Assembly (NCBI GenBank): GCA_009731375.1
Contig: BJOX01000241.1
Location: 377,752 to 441,751, forward strand
Length of the DNA: 64,000 bases
Origin: Paulinella micropora
Lineage: Eukaryota > Cercozoa > Imbricatea > Euglyphida
Direction of reading: 5' to 3'
Both the position numbers and the translations under genes were made by a program. A model generated the notes under the pieces. It was not told the DNA's origin. It saw only the letters and a program-made list of their open reading frames with translations, and ran no database searches. Shown piece by piece: positions 8,812 through 23,552 of this stretch; positions within the stretch are counted from its first letter, which is position 1; each line of letters begins with the position of its first letter.

Positions 8812-10083
8812 TTTTGTTTGTTGCTGGTTTGAAGTTTTGTTTATGCCAGGCATGACACGTTCTGCCTTCACCGCTACATAGGGGCATGTCGGGGCCACAG
8901 GTGCCACAGTAATAGCTAGTGTAAGACGACTTGCTGACAGAAGATGCATACAAACAAACACGACGCCTACGCCTTTTGGGCCTCTCTATGCTCTCAGTAT
9001 ATGCTCTACCTGCCTCCTGTTTCTTTTTTGCTTTGTCCGACATGATTACTAGGGGGTACCTACGAAGTTCCATGCATTTTGGGATGATAGGTTGGGCAGG
9101 AGCATGGGGGTCAGAAGCGAGGGCATTGGGGGGTTGGGAATCAGGGGGTGCACCTTGCCTGATGATGGTTGCAGCAGGCACAGATTTGAAATACCCCGGC
9201 CTGTTGTCGCCCTTCGTCATGTCGAGGTTGGCCAAGGACGACTGGCTAAAAAAACAATAATGTTTGTAAGTGTTGGTGATAATGAAGTCTATCAAAATCA
9301 TAAAATCGACCTTCTTCCAGTCATTCAAAATAAAAGACAAATTGAGAGAGTTTGATCCGTGGCGTGCGGAATTAAACATATCAACCTCATTAAAAGCATA
9401 ATAATAAAGGGCCACAGCCTCGCATGTGGGGACACGGGGCACAGACAGACTAAAACGAGCATTACGAGGCTTTCCAGGCAAGGTAGTGGAGCAGGTAGCA
9501 ATAATTTGCTGCTGGTTGTGGTCGTTTTGGTTGACTGCCAATAGCTTCACCCCCTCCTTTTCGCATGTTGCAGAAGCTAAATCGCACTCCCCCCCCCCCC
9601 CCTTCTACTGTGTAGAAGCCGCACAGGAAAGCCCACATGAGCAGTCTTCACCATTCCAACAAAATCGACCCCCCTTTTCTTCATCTCGACTGCTGTTTTG
9701 CAAGAAGCGAACCAAGAATTGCAGATGAAAATGCGACCTGTTCCCCACCACGGCTTGGATAAACGAAGGGTAGTGGCCGTCGTGACTCCAAACTCTTTGG
9801 CGAGCTCCTTGTGTTTATCTCTGTCCTTACCCTCCACTATTTCCATGGCGATGCAGACCCCCGTTTCGACATCGCACGCTGTATGATATTCCCTTCCAAC
9901 AGGGATTGGCTTACGGGAGACACACATTTGGCCAGGCATACCTTCCCATGTATATTGACCCATGCTCTCATCGATAGTAATTACCCCCCCAGGAACGATT
10001 GCAGCCCTTGCCTTGGCGTCAACAGCTTCAGCGAATGCTCGAATTGGCAAAAAAGGATCATCATCAGTTGCAGGGGGGCCAGT
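8731..10083 (-). pseudogene. piggyBac-like transposase (DDE_Tnp_1_7), truncated and frameshifted
   Basis: Reading leftward from the N gap at 10084: GGVITIDESMGQYTWEG carries the first catalytic Asp (IDE.M), then GREYHTACDVETGV, ICNSWFASCKTAVEMKKRG with the Asp position replaced by Asn-Ser (usual D-x-(F/Y) is ICNSWF here), and VDFVGMVKTA. A frameshift falls at a 14-base C run (9589-9602). The second segment has FNEVDMFNSARHG, the VD..N third catalytic site, and a Cys-rich C-terminus (CLYASS...YYCGTCGPDMPLC...CHAWHK) matching the usual piggyBac zinc-binding tail. It ends in a ~50-base A run on the coding strand. The loss of an acidic residue and the frameshift suggest an inactive copy. Confidence 0.7.
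8751..8810. repeat. Poly(T) tract (poly(A) on the transposase strand)
   Basis: Nearly uninterrupted T for about 60 bases, with CG at 8760-8761, directly after the piggyBac-like zinc-binding tail. Confidence 0.9.
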
Positions 10084-10789
10084 NNNNNNNNNNNNNNNNN
10101 NNNNNNNNNNNNNNNNNNNNNNNNNNNNNNNNNNNNNNNNNNNNNNNNNNNNNNNNNNNNNNNNNNNNNNNNNNNNNNNNNNNNNNNNNNNNNNNNNNNN
10201 NNNNNNNNNNNNNNNNNNNNNNNNNNNNNNNNNNNNNNNNNNNNNNNNNNNNNNNNNNNNNNNNNNNNNNNNNNNNNNNNNNNNNNNNNNNNNNNNNNNN
10301 NNNNNNNNNNNNNNNNNNNNNNNNNNNNNNNNNNNNNNNNNNNNNNNNNNNNNNNNNNNNNNNNNNNNNNNNNNNNNNNNNNNNNNNNNNNNNNNNNNNN
10401 NNNNNNNNNNNNNNNNNNNNNNNNNNNNNNNNNNNNNNNNNNNNNNNNNNNNNNNNNNNNNNNNNNNNNNNNNNNNNNNNNNNNNNNNNNNNNNNNNNNN
10501 NNNNNNNNNNNNNNNNNNNNNNNNNNNNNNNNNNNNNNNNNNNNNNNNNNNNNNNNNNNNNNNNNNNNNNNNNNNNNNNNNNNNNNNNNNNNNNNNNNNN
10601 NNNNNNNNNNNNNNNNNNNNNNNNNNNNNNNNNNNNNNNNNNNNNNNNNNNNNNNNNNNNNNNNNNNNNNNNNNNNNNNNNNNNNNNNNNNNNNNNNNNN
10701 NNNNNNNNNNNNNNNNNNNNNNNNNNNNNNNNNNNNNNNNNNNNNNNNNNNNNNNNNNNNNNNNNNNNNNNNNNNNNNNNNNNNNNNNN
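10084..10789. other. Assembly gap (706 N)
   Basis: Sequence is unknown. It hides the N-terminal half of the first piggyBac-like gene. The right edge is (CT)n, so the gap probably falls in microsatellite. Confidence 0.95.
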
Positions 10790-10867
10790 CCCTCCCTCTC
10801 TCTCTCTCTCTCACTCTCTCTCTCTCTTCTCTCTCTCTCTATCTCTTTCTCTTTCTCTCTATCTCTA

Positions 10868-10911
<44 letters not shown>

Positions 10912-10939
10912 CCTCCCTCCCTCTCTCTCACTCTCTCTC

Positions 10940-10979
<40 letters not shown>

Positions 10980-11013
10980 ATCTATCTATCTATCTATCTA
11001 CCTGTCTCTCTCC
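10790..11013. repeat. (CT)n / (CTAT)n microsatellite
   Basis: CT-rich simple repeat with CCCT interruptions, ending in eight or so CTAT units. Confidence 0.95.
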
Positions 11014-11433
11014 AAGGGTTGATCTAGGATTTTTTTCCAGGTCCACGCAGAGGTACGGCGAGCTTCGAGGCCGTCAGGCCTCGAAAGTTGGTTTCCGCAG
11101 GAGGGCCCCGCGGCCTGAGAGCGGCTCCGCCGAGGCGAAATTTTTTAAAGATTCCTTATGAAAAATAATGAAAAATATAATTACAGATTAAATTCTGCTC
11201 ATATAAATACGTGATTTGATCAAGTCGAATTCAATGTTCAAAAACCAGTATTTCCTTGTCTCCGGTGTAGATGATACCATTTTGAAATAAACGTACCTGC
11301 AGGATCTGTACGCTGATGAACAAGACTTTATTATCTGAAAATATTAAAATCAGGCGCAATGAATGAAAGTTTCTAATAAGTAATTACTGCAATATCTCCA
11401 AATTTCGAATTCTAGTGCAATTAATTAGATATT
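11014..11433. repeat. Dispersed repeat, copy 2
   Basis: Diverged copy of 8091-8501, in the same orientation. The GC-rich block has more CpG here (CCCCGCGGCC where copy 1 has CATCGCGGCC), so copy 1 may have lost CpG by deamination. Confidence 0.7.
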
Positions 11434-11531
11434 TAATAAATAAAATAAAACACACACATATACATATACCAAAAAAAAATTACTACTTACTCATACAGTA
11501 ATATGTGTATAACAGCTAGTATATGTATCTA

Positions 11532-11532
11532 G

Positions 11533-11599
<67 letters not shown>

Positions 11600-11603
11600 G
11601 GTG

Positions 11604-11669
<66 letters not shown>
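11532..11669. repeat. (CTA)n microsatellite
   Basis: More than 40 units, interrupted once by GGTG at about 11600. Confidence 0.95.
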
Positions 11670-11672
<3 letters not shown>

Positions 11673-11975
11673 CCTTATCTCGCCTGTCTGCATACGATTT
11701 TGCTCCCTTATTAGGAGGTGGGCGCATCCTCTGTTGCATGGGTAGGTTCCTGTCTACATGGGCGTCCGTCTAAGCCCACTCTAATTTCTTTGCCTTTCTC
11801 ATTCGTTTCATATTCATTGTCTGATCTATCTTTATAATACAATCTTTTCGCTTCCTTACCTTTCCTTTCAATGCACTTTTTCTCCTTTTTTTTTCTCAGA
11901 GTCTTTTACCTTCTGGGTAAAGAAAGGATGAATTGCATTAACAGTACTAGTGAGGAAGGTGAATTCCTAGCTATA

Positions 11976-12026
11976 GGAGGAGGAGGAGGAGGAGGAGGAG
12001 GAGAAGCCTTGAAGAAGAAGAAGAAG

Positions 12027-12058
<32 letters not shown>

Positions 12059-12067
12059 GTAGTAGTA

Positions 12068-12099
<32 letters not shown>

Positions 12100-12101
12100 G
12101 C

Positions 12102-12180
<79 letters not shown>

Positions 12181-12234
12181 AAGCAACAGTAGCAGCAGTA
12201 GAAGTAGTAGTAGTAGTGGTAGTAGTAGTAGTAG

Positions 12235-12272
<38 letters not shown>

Positions 12273-12348
12273 GTAGTAGTACTAGTAGTAGTAGCAGTAG
12301 TAGAAGAAGAAGAAGAAGCAGCAGCAGTAGTACTACTACTACTACTAA

Positions 12349-12392
<44 letters not shown>

Positions 12393-12413
12393 TTACTACT
12401 GAGAAGTAGTAGC

Positions 12414-12481
<68 letters not shown>

Positions 12482-12625
12482 TAGTAGTAGTAGTAGCAGC
12501 AGCAGCAGCAGCAGCAGTAGCAGTAGTAGTAGTAGAAGTAGCAGTAGTAGTAGTAGAAGTAGTAGTAGTATGAGTATGAGTATGAGTATGAGTATGAGTA
12601 GTAGAAGTAGTAGCAGTAGTATGAG

Positions 12626-12687
<62 letters not shown>

Positions 12688-12901
12688 GGGAGAGAGAGAG
12701 AATGAGTATGAGTATGAGTATGAGTATGAGTATGAGTATGAGTATGAGTATGAGTATGAGTATGAGTATGAGTATGAGAGTATGAGTATGAGAGTATGAG
12801 TATGAGAGTATGAGTATGAGAGTATGAGTATGAGTATGAGTATGAGTATGAGTATGAGTATGAGTATGAGTATGAGTATGAGCATTAAAAAAAAAAAAAA
12901 G

Positions 12902-12951
<50 letters not shown>

Positions 12952-13170
12952 CAGAGAGAGAGAGAGAGAGAGAGATTATATGAGTATGCGTATGAGTATG
13001 AGTATGAGTATGAGTATATAATATGAGTATGAGTACGAGTATGAGTATGAGTACTAGTACTAGTATGAGTATGAGTATGAGTATGAGTAGAGTGAGTATG
13101 AGTATGAGTATGAGTATGAGTATGAGTATGAGTATAAATGCATATGAGTATGAGTATGAGAGAGAGAGAG
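11976..13170. repeat. Compound microsatellite (GGA)(GAA)(AGT)(AGC)(GA)(GAGTAT)
   Basis: About 1.2 kb of successive simple repeats with only short unique spacers. The long open frames across it are artefacts of triplet periodicity. It contains (GAGTAT)n runs at 12570-12880 and 13040-13130, and (GA)n at 12630-12690 and 12905-12975. Confidence 0.95.
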
Positions 13171-13823
13171 ATTACAAAGATACGAAGAGATGATTTTGAA
13201 ATTTGGAAACGTACATCGACATCGCGATCAATCCATCTTCTTGCCTAAGCAAACCGCTCCTCAGACAGAATTATGTCGATTGTTTTTTCTGAAGGACGTT
13301 CGACTAGGGTGCCTTTCAAAGTACTTTTGTTTCCTTTACTTTTTTTGGATTTTACATGTTCTTCTTCCGATTCCTCGCTGGAGGATATAGCCTCAGATCA
13401 ACGATAGTCAAACAACTAACAACAGTAGAGTCGCGCGCGAAACAGTTTACGGAAGAATTTCAGGTATTTTGTAAAATTTTGTAGGCATTTTACTAGTTTT
13501 AGGCATTTTATGTATCCGCATATGATATAATAATAATACTGAAAAACGCCGTGGACCCGTATGGGTGTTGGATCAACCCTTGAATAGCAAGGCACAAACT
13601 AAGTTGTGGCCACAGGGTTCCCTGGGAAAAGAAAACCCCTGCCACAGAAGTCACGTGAGTGGTGAAAAACACAATGTTTCTATTATCCAAAGCACCGCAA
13701 ATCATATGCATCTCATTCCTTTGGTAGTCGCAGACAAAAAGTGCATAGCACAGTGTAGTTCGCTTTTTACAAAATACTTTGTGATGACAGCAGAAATTTT
13801 GTTTAATAGAAATAACGAAAACG

Positions 13824-14384
13824 TTAAGAGTAAGGATAAAGATCCTTAAGCCTAAACTCAAATGTAAGGAAAAAATAAAAGAAAAATATATATTGTCCAA
13901 AATCACAATATGTGTTACTGCGGAAGCAATAATAAAACACGATCAATCTGTGAGCGCGTGTAATGACCAGTAGCAAGCAACCAACTGTAAGCAGCCTCAT
14001 ACAGAGATGGAAATTGTCTGAAACGAACATAGCCCTGTCAAGTTGTTGCTGGTCAAGCCGCTGCGCAAGTAGAGCTGCACGGCCTTGCTGTATGTAGCGT
14101 CTCGTCGATGCGTTGGAGACCCATCTGCCATCGAGCATAACAGTCTCGATGCCGTCACCACGCAAAATACCAAGAGTAGCACGACCATGACGAAGACTGT
14201 GGAAAACGTAAGTAGATGCCACAGGGCTGTTGAGGCCAAGCGAGACGAGTGTAGAGTTGAAAGCGTTCCGGAGTTTGGTTGCAGAAAAGGGAAACAAAGG
14301 TTGGTCAGGACCACGTCGAGAAAGCTGAATTCTCAACCAAGCCGCTACAACACTACCAGGACAAAGCGTGCATGATAAGATCAT
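13824..14384 (-). pseudogene. Tyrosine recombinase, catalytic C-terminal fragment (copy 1)
   Basis: The conserved part is residues ~10-130: SVVAAWLRIQLSRRGPDQPLF, ATKLRNAFNSTL, the H-x-x-R box HSLRHGRATLG, GIETVMLDGRWVS and the nucleophile region STRRYIQQGRALL-like (STRRYIQQGRAALL). This is the last two-thirds of a tyrosine recombinase domain of the kind found in Crypton, DIRS and Ngaro elements. The N-terminal core with the first Arg box is missing: the apparent start codon lies inside the CATGAT palindrome array. The ~60 residues after the domain are hydrophobic and Phe/Tyr-rich and are probably read-through of non-coding DNA. Confidence 0.65.
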
Positions 14385-14796
14385 GCTCTAGTTTGATTAC
14401 ATGATTACATCAGGTTATCCATGATAACATCATGCAAACATGATAGTATCATGCAGTACATGATAAAAATTGCCCAAAAACCGTACACGACGAGATCATG
14501 TACAGAAATTATACTAGTTTTACATGATGGAATCATGTAAAACCTGAGTAACTCATGTTTACATGACAAAACCATGCTAAACATGATAGATCATGCACAA
14601 AATCCCGTACATGAGAAGATCATGTACACACATTTTGTCAGTTTCACATGAGCATATCATGTAAAGCATGATCTCATCATGCCTTCAAACCGAGAACTAA
14701 GTGCATGATTATATCATGTACGCAAATCCATACATGAGAAGATCATGTACTCACATTGTTATCAGTTTCACATGATTATGTCATGTAAAGCATGAG
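14371..14796. repeat. Array of interrupted palindromes CATGA-N5-TCATG (copy 1)
   Basis: At least ten short inverted repeats, e.g. CATGATAAGATCATG at 14371-14385, CATGATAACATCATG, ACATGATGGAATCATGT and GTACATGAGAAGATCATGTAC-type. Arms are 5-8 bp, the centre is 5 bp, and spacing is roughly 20-40 bp with little conserved sequence between. It directly abuts the truncated recombinase and stops at the 10-N gap. Confidence 0.85.
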
Positions 14797-14806
14797 NNNN
14801 NNNNNN

Positions 14807-15709
14807 TCGTAGACATTTCAAAATGGTGTCGAAGCGATTCAGCGCCATCTACTCACCAAAACCATCTCCTGGCAAGCCGTCCGTCCCCTCACCCTCCTTG
14901 GAGGCCCAGTGCGACCTTCTTCGACCCCTGTCTGCAATGGAAATGCGTACCAGCAGCTCCAAAAAAAGCCAGAACTCCTCAGTGGATAATGCTTTTGCTA
15001 AAACATTATTTTGTTCTTTTGCAAGCTCCTGGTTGGTGAGCTGAAGGATGGATGTTAAAGCCGACATGGGGGAAAAATGAAGAAAGTGTCTACAAACAGG
15101 AAAAAAAATAAAATGATTTTTTTTTGGCAATCACGCAAAATTTTGCACGAAAGCGGACACCATGATGACAAAAAAAACAAACAAAGGGAGTTGAAATTAA
15201 TTTTCATTACATTATTTCTCTGCAACGACATAACAATATTAAAAAAACCAGAAACATGTAAAAAAAGTGTATGGGGTATGGATGCAAACTGGAATAAGAA
15301 AAACAAAACTAAATGGCAAAGAAAGAGGAGGGGGACGCGAGGGAGGAGATGTCAAACTTCTCTTCCATCGTAGACTTCGCCTTATGGCGAGGACGAGCTG
15401 CCCCCCAGTCCACTGCCTGGGGACCCACTTTCCAGTCAAACGCCTTCCCCAACACTTTTTGTTTCTCCTCCTCCACTTGCTGGGCTGTATAGGGGCTGGG
15501 GTTAAGAAAGGGAACAGCCTCATCCTGACCTCCCTCCTCCTCCTCCTCTTTTCCTCACCCGCCTCATCCAGATTCTGTTGCTGTTTTTGTTCCTCCTCCT
15601 GTTCCTCCTGTTCTTCTTCTTCATCCTCCGAAACATCCATCTCCACCTCTTTCTCCTCTGCATTCATGAACTTCAAACTCGACCCTGCCTGCCCAGGCTC
15701 TGGCTTCAA
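14807..15709 (-). pseudogene. piggyBac-like transposase, N-terminal part (second copy)
   Basis: From 15709: an acidic N-terminus (MDVSEDEEEEQEEQEEEQ), a basic patch, then in a shifted frame FDWKVGPQAVDWGAARP. A likely intron follows: a pyrimidine-rich tract ending GTTTGTAG at about 15086. The next segment has LTNQELAKEQNNVLAKALST, FWLFLELLVRISIADRG and GDGFGE, followed by an in-frame TAG and then MALNRFDTIL. The last block is the typical M..nRF..I segment of piggyBac proteins before the DDE core. The TAG and the 10-N gap make this a broken or incomplete copy. The family assignment rests on motifs and resemblance to 8731-10083. Confidence 0.5.
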
Positions 15710-15879
15710 ATGCTTCGTGAAGAAGTAATAATCCTTGCCATCAAAACCACAATGTCCTTGAAGGACATTTTTGTTTCTTTTTCTGTCAACACCCCCAAAG
15801 CCACAATGTCATTAAAGGTGGGAATCGCCAAATTTCTTTTTTGCCCAAGCCCTCCCCAAGCGCACAACAGGGACTGAAA

Positions 15880-16160
15880 GGGTGTCTCCCACCTCCATCT
15901 TTTCAAAAAAAAAATCGTTATGTGGTGAATTTACGTGGAAAAAGTGCACTGGGAGGGGTCACTCTTTAATAAAAAAAAAACTTCAACTAAAAGTTTTGTC
16001 GAGAAATTTTACGACGCGCTTGTTAGGGACTTTTCCAACAGTTTTCTAGCGTTTTATTCATGAAAACAGCCACGGTTTAGTCGTGAGAATTTTTTAAAAA
16101 TTGGTACTGAAAAATTGTTGCCACATGGCAACAAATGTTGCCACATGGCAACGCCAGGCA
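15880..16160. other. Non-coding, with two GTTGCCACATGGCAAC palindromes
   Basis: No gene seen. The perfect 16-bp palindrome lies at 16117-16132 and again at 16137-16152, spaced by AAAT. It matches 8691-8706 except for one central base and lies upstream of the second piggyBac-like gene. Confidence 0.6.
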
Positions 16161-16283
16161 CATAGACAATATTTAATAAATAAAATAAAACACACACATG
16201 TACAAAAGAATTTACTTACTAATACATTACAAGTGTATAGCTAGATAGTACAGCTAGTATATGTATCTAAAATTACGTACGTG

Positions 16284-17479
<1,196 letters not shown>

Positions 17480-17843
17480 NNNNNNNNNNNNNNNNNNNNN
17501 NNNNNNNNNNNNNNNNNNNNNNNNNNNNNNNNNNNNNNNNNNNNNNNNNNNNNNNNNNNNNNNNNNNNNNNNNNNNNNNNNNNNNNNNNNNNNNNNNNNN
17601 NNNNNNNNNNNNNNNNNNNNNNNNNNNNNNNNNNNNNNNNNNNNNNNNNNNNNNNNNNNNNNNNNNNNNNNNNNNNNNNNNNNNNNNNNNNNNNNNNNNN
17701 NNNNNNNNNNNNNNNNNNNNNNNNNNNNNNNNNNNNNNNNNNNNNNNNNNNNNNNNNNNNNNNNNNNNNNNNNNNNNNNNNNNATGAGTATGAGTATGAG
17801 TATGAGTATGAGTATGAGTATGAGCATTAAAAAAAAAAAAAAG

Positions 17844-17893
<50 letters not shown>

Positions 17894-18765
17894 CAGAGAG
17901 AGAGAGAGAGAGAGAGATTATATGAGTATGCGTATGAGTATGAGTATGAGTATGAGTATATAATATGAGTATGAGTACGAGTATGAGTATGAGTACTAGT
18001 ACTAGTATGAGTATGAGTATGAGTATGAGTAGAGTGAGTATGAGTATGAGTATGAGTATGAGTATGAGTATGAGTATAAATGCATATGAGTATGAGTATG
18101 AGAGAGAGAGAGATTACAAAGATACGAAGAGATGATTTTGAAATTTGGAAACGTACATCGACATCGCGATCAATCCATCTTCTTGCCTAAGCAAACCGCT
18201 CCTCAGACAGAATTATGTCGATTGTTTTTTCTGAAGGACGTTCGACTAGGGTGCCTTTCAAAGTACTTTTGTTTCCTTTACTTTTTTTGGATTTTACATG
18301 TTCTTCTTCCGATTCCTCGCTGGAGGATATAGCCTCAGATCAACGATAGTCAAACAACTAACAACAGTAGAGTCGCGCGCGAAACAGTTTACGGAAGAAT
18401 TTCAGGTATTTTGTAAAATTTTGTAGGCATTTTACTAGTTTTAGGCATTTTATGTATCCGCATATGATATAATAATAATACTGAAAAACGCCGTGGACCC
18501 GTATGGGTGTTGGATCAACCCTTGAATAGCAAGGCACAAACTAAGTTGTGGCCACAGGGTTCCCTGGGAAAAGAAAACCCCTGCCACAGAAGTCACGTGA
18601 GTGGTGAAAAACACAATGTTTCTATTATCCAAAGCACCGCAAATCATATGCATCTCATTCCTTTGGTAGTCGCAGACAAAAAGTGCATAGCACAGTGTAG
18701 TTCGCTTTTTACAAAATACTTTGTGATGACAGCAGAAATTTTGTTTAATAGAAATAACGAAAACG

Positions 18766-19326
18766 TTAAGAGTAAGGATAAAGATCCTTAAGCCTAAACT
18801 CAAATGTAAGGAAAAAATAAAAGAAAAATATATATTGTCCAAAATCACAATATGTGTTACTGCGGAAGCAATAATAAAACACGATCAATCTGTGAGCGCG
18901 TGTAATGACCAGTAGCAAGCAACCAACTGTAAGCAGCCTCATACAGAGATGGAAATTGTCTGAAACGAACATAGCCCTGTCAAGTTGTTGCTGGTCAAGC
19001 CGCTGCGCAAGTAGAGCTGCACGGCCTTGCTGTATGTAGCGTCTCGTCGATGCGTTGGAGACCCATCTGCCATCGAGCATAACAGTCTCGATGCCGTCAC
19101 CACGCAAAATACCAAGAGTAGCACGACCATGACGAAGACTGTGGAAAACGTAAGTAGATGCCACAGGGCTGTTGAGGCCAAGCGAGACGAGTGTAGAGTT
19201 GAAAGCGTTCCGGAGTTTGGTTGCAGAAAAGGGAAACAAAGGTTGGTCAGGACCACGTCGAGAAAGCTGAATTCTCAACCAAGCCGCTACAACACTACCA
19301 GGACAAAGCGTGCATGATAAGATCAT
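18766..19326 (-). pseudogene. Tyrosine recombinase, catalytic fragment (copy 2)
   Basis: Protein identical to copy 1 at 13824-14384, with HSLRHG, GRWVS and the RRYIQQG nucleophile region present and the N-terminal half missing. The perfect identity contrasts with the divergence of the upstream part of the duplication, so one of the two may be an assembly duplicate. Confidence 0.65.
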
Positions 19327-21082
19327 GCTCTAGTTTGATTACATGATTACATCAGGTTATCCATGATAACATCATGCAAACATGATAGTATCATGCAGTA
19401 CATGATAAAAATTGCCCAAAAACCGTACACGACGAGATCATGTACAGAAATTATACTAGTTTTACATGATGGAATCATGTAAAACCTGAGTAACTCATGT
19501 TTACATGACAAAACCATGCTAAACATGATAGATCATGCACAAAATCCCGTACATGAGAAGATCATGTACACACATTTTGTCAGTTTCACATGAGCATATC
19601 ATGTAAAGCATGATCTCATCATGCCTTCAAACCGAGAACTAAGTGCATGATTATATCATGTACGCAAATCCATACATGAGAAGATCATGTACTCACATTG
19701 TTATCAGTTTCACATGATTATGTCATGTAAAGCATGAGCTCATCATGCATTTTAAACCGAGAATAAAGTGCATGATTATATCATGTACGCAAATTCTATC
19801 ATGTAATACATGAGTAGATCACGTACGCATGATAAAATCAATGCGAACATGATAGAATCATAAATACACGCTTTTATCATGCACTGTCAAGAATAGTAGT
19901 ACATGAGGAGATCATGCAATTATGATAATATCATGTAGGGAAGGGAGGCTAAAAGTACATGGCCTTATCATGTCTCATGATTATATCATGTACTACATGC
20001 GTACATCATGTATACACGACGTACTCGTGAGTACATGCTTTCATCATGTCCTGTTAATATAAATCATGCATTGCATGATGCTATCATGTACCAAAAAACA
20101 TGATTACGTCACAGTTTCCATGATTAAATCATGATTTCCATGATTAAATTGTGTATTTTCCTTGTCGCAACCTATGCTAGGTACGTCCAATAACAATACA
20201 TGTATATTATATACATATGTTGATGTTTATACATATATAGATGCATAGATTCTACCATTTACACATGTATGTGAGTACAAGATGCTACCAGTGTTTACTC
20301 CTAACGTACAACCAAGGCTGGTACTGCTCAAAACTTTAACACCTTTTCTGCGACGGAATTGTACATGATTTAATCATGTACTAGATAGGTAGCACAACTT
20401 CAAAAGCGTCATGTGCTCAAACGAGGGGTTGTGCTGGGATGAACTTTCGTTTACGGCAGTCCCGACAACTACGGAGCAGGATGACTTAAGAAATTCCGGA
20501 CGCTCACGTGTTCCCTTGTCAATGGAAGAAGAGGGTTTGGTTGGAGCAACCCCCTACAGCACCACCTGCAATCCAGAAAATCAGTCTGGTATACTATTTG
20601 TCATGTCACTGCATGTCGACCCAGGGCTCAAGTTTTTACATTTCAAAAATGAAAAGAACCTGTCAATTACGATTGGTTTATGAGATATCACATCAAGATA
20701 TACCATCTTGGATACACGATGTACTCACGAGTACATGCTTTCATCATGTCCTGTCAATATAAATCATGCATTGCATGATGCTATCATGTACCAAAAAACA
20801 TGATTACGTCACAGTTTCCATGATTAAATCATGATTTCCATGATTAAATTGTGTATTTTCCTTGTCGCAACCTATGCTAGGTACGTCTAATAACAATACA
20901 TGTATATTATATACATATGTTGATGTTCATGCATATATAGATGCATATATTCTATCATTCACACATGTATGTGAGTACAAGATGCTACTAGTGTTTACAC
21001 GTAACGTACAACCAAGGCTGGTGCTGCTCTAAACTTTAACACTTTTCCTGTGATGGAATTTTACATGATTTTATCGTGTACT
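19313..21082. repeat. Array of interrupted palindromes CATGA-N5-TCATG (copy 2, extended)
   Basis: Continues the array of copy 1 well beyond the gap. More than fifteen units are dense to about 20150 (e.g. GCATGATCTCATCATGC, GCATGATTATATCATG, GCATGATGCTATCATG) and then sparse, with single units near 20365 (ACATGATTTAATCATGT) and 21062. Two diverged ~500-bp blocks carrying such units are themselves duplicated (20015-20522 and 20715-21210). Confidence 0.8.
20015..20522. repeat. ~500-bp direct repeat, copy 1
   Basis: Shares with 20715-21210 the order GAGTACATGCTTTCATCATG, TTGCATGATGCTATCATGTA, CCTTGTCGCAACCTATGCTA, ATACATATGTTGATGTT and the end CGCTCACGTGTTCCCTTGTC, with scattered substitutions. 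No gene is supported. Confidence 0.8.
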
Positions 21083-21210
21083 AGATGGCTAGCACAACTT
21101 CAAAATCGTGGGGTTGTGCTGGGATGAACTCAGTTTCGTTTATGGCAGTCCTGGCATCTAAGGAGCAGGATGGCTTAAGAAATTCCGGACGCTCACGTGT
21201 TCCCTTGTCA
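20715..21210. repeat. ~500-bp direct repeat, copy 2
   Basis: Diverged partner of 20015-20522, offset about 690-700 bp. The 190 bp between copies (20523-20714) is unique. Confidence 0.8.
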
Positions 21211-21443
21211 AGCTAGTAAAACTTCAATCATGTAATCATTTATCTTAGATTTTATAACAACACTGAGTCTTATGTAATCAAACCGGGACCAGGATATAGC
21301 TGTGTTAGCAATATCAATCGAATGTCAAGGTACTGTTGTACTCAATCTTTCTTTACTAGTATTAAGAAGAGTTTACAATGAAAGAGCTGGCAAGGCGATT
21401 CTTTTGCCAGCGTTGCCATCGGCAATAGCCACCCTGCTGCTTT

Positions 21444-23090
<1,647 letters not shown>

Positions 23091-23302
23091 TGTGTGTGTG
23101 TGCCTCTCTTCTTCTTCTTCGCTTTTATTGATAGAACAATTTTACAATTTGTTTTAGGGAACGTCCACGTGAAGAGTATAGCTAGTAAGTTATACCTTTA
23201 TCTAAGGTGGAAACCTAGTTATTCAGTTGAGCGTATTAAGGAAGATATTAAATTAGTATTCTCTCTCTCTCTCCCTCTCTCTCTCTCTCTCCCTCCCTCC
23301 CT

Positions 23303-23358
<56 letters not shown>

Positions 23359-23552
23359 TCTCTCGACAGACAAGTAGTATAGGGTGCCACTTTGGGGCAA
23401 AGTTTCAATACATACCCCCAGAGCAATCAAATCATTCTATCGTCCTTACTCTTCATTTCACAAACTAACAATACAGAAAGCAATTATAAGCAATTAAGCC
23501 TTAGTGTAAAAAAGTTAATTTCTATTTAAATAATTATAGAGGCACATATATA
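23091..23552. other. Left border region of provirus C
   Basis: (GT)6, 150 bp of unique sequence, a (CT)n tract at 23259-23365, then AT-rich DNA leading to the first viral gene. A short open frame before the CT tract (FVLGNVHVKSIASKLYLYL) is unassigned. No terminal inverted repeat could be matched by eye to the right side near 37,300. Confidence 0.4.

Larger units (their letters stand above)
11429..14796. repeat. Large direct duplication, left copy
   Basis: Runs parallel to 16167-19738: a common leader (ATTTAATAAATAAAATAAAAC...CAGCTAGTATATGTATCTA), a (CTA)n block, a shared 200-bp segment starting CCTTATCTCGCCTGTCTGC, an (AGT)n/(GAGTAT)n block, and then the tyrosine-recombinase fragment and palindrome array. 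The first part differs between copies. The part from about 12842 (17784 in the other copy, constant offset 4942) is identical as far as read. Confidence 0.75.

Noticed and set aside
11906-12952. Very long open frames of Leu, Ser, Thr or Tyr across 11.9-13.0 kb, and similar frames at 16.2-17.9 kb and 40.4-41.7 kb
   Set aside because: They are products of triplet microsatellites with no stop codon, open in several frames and on both strands.
14371-14796. CRISPR-like array
   Set aside because: Only 5-8-bp arms are conserved, there are no constant 20-40-bp repeats with unique spacers, no cas genes, and the context is eukaryotic.
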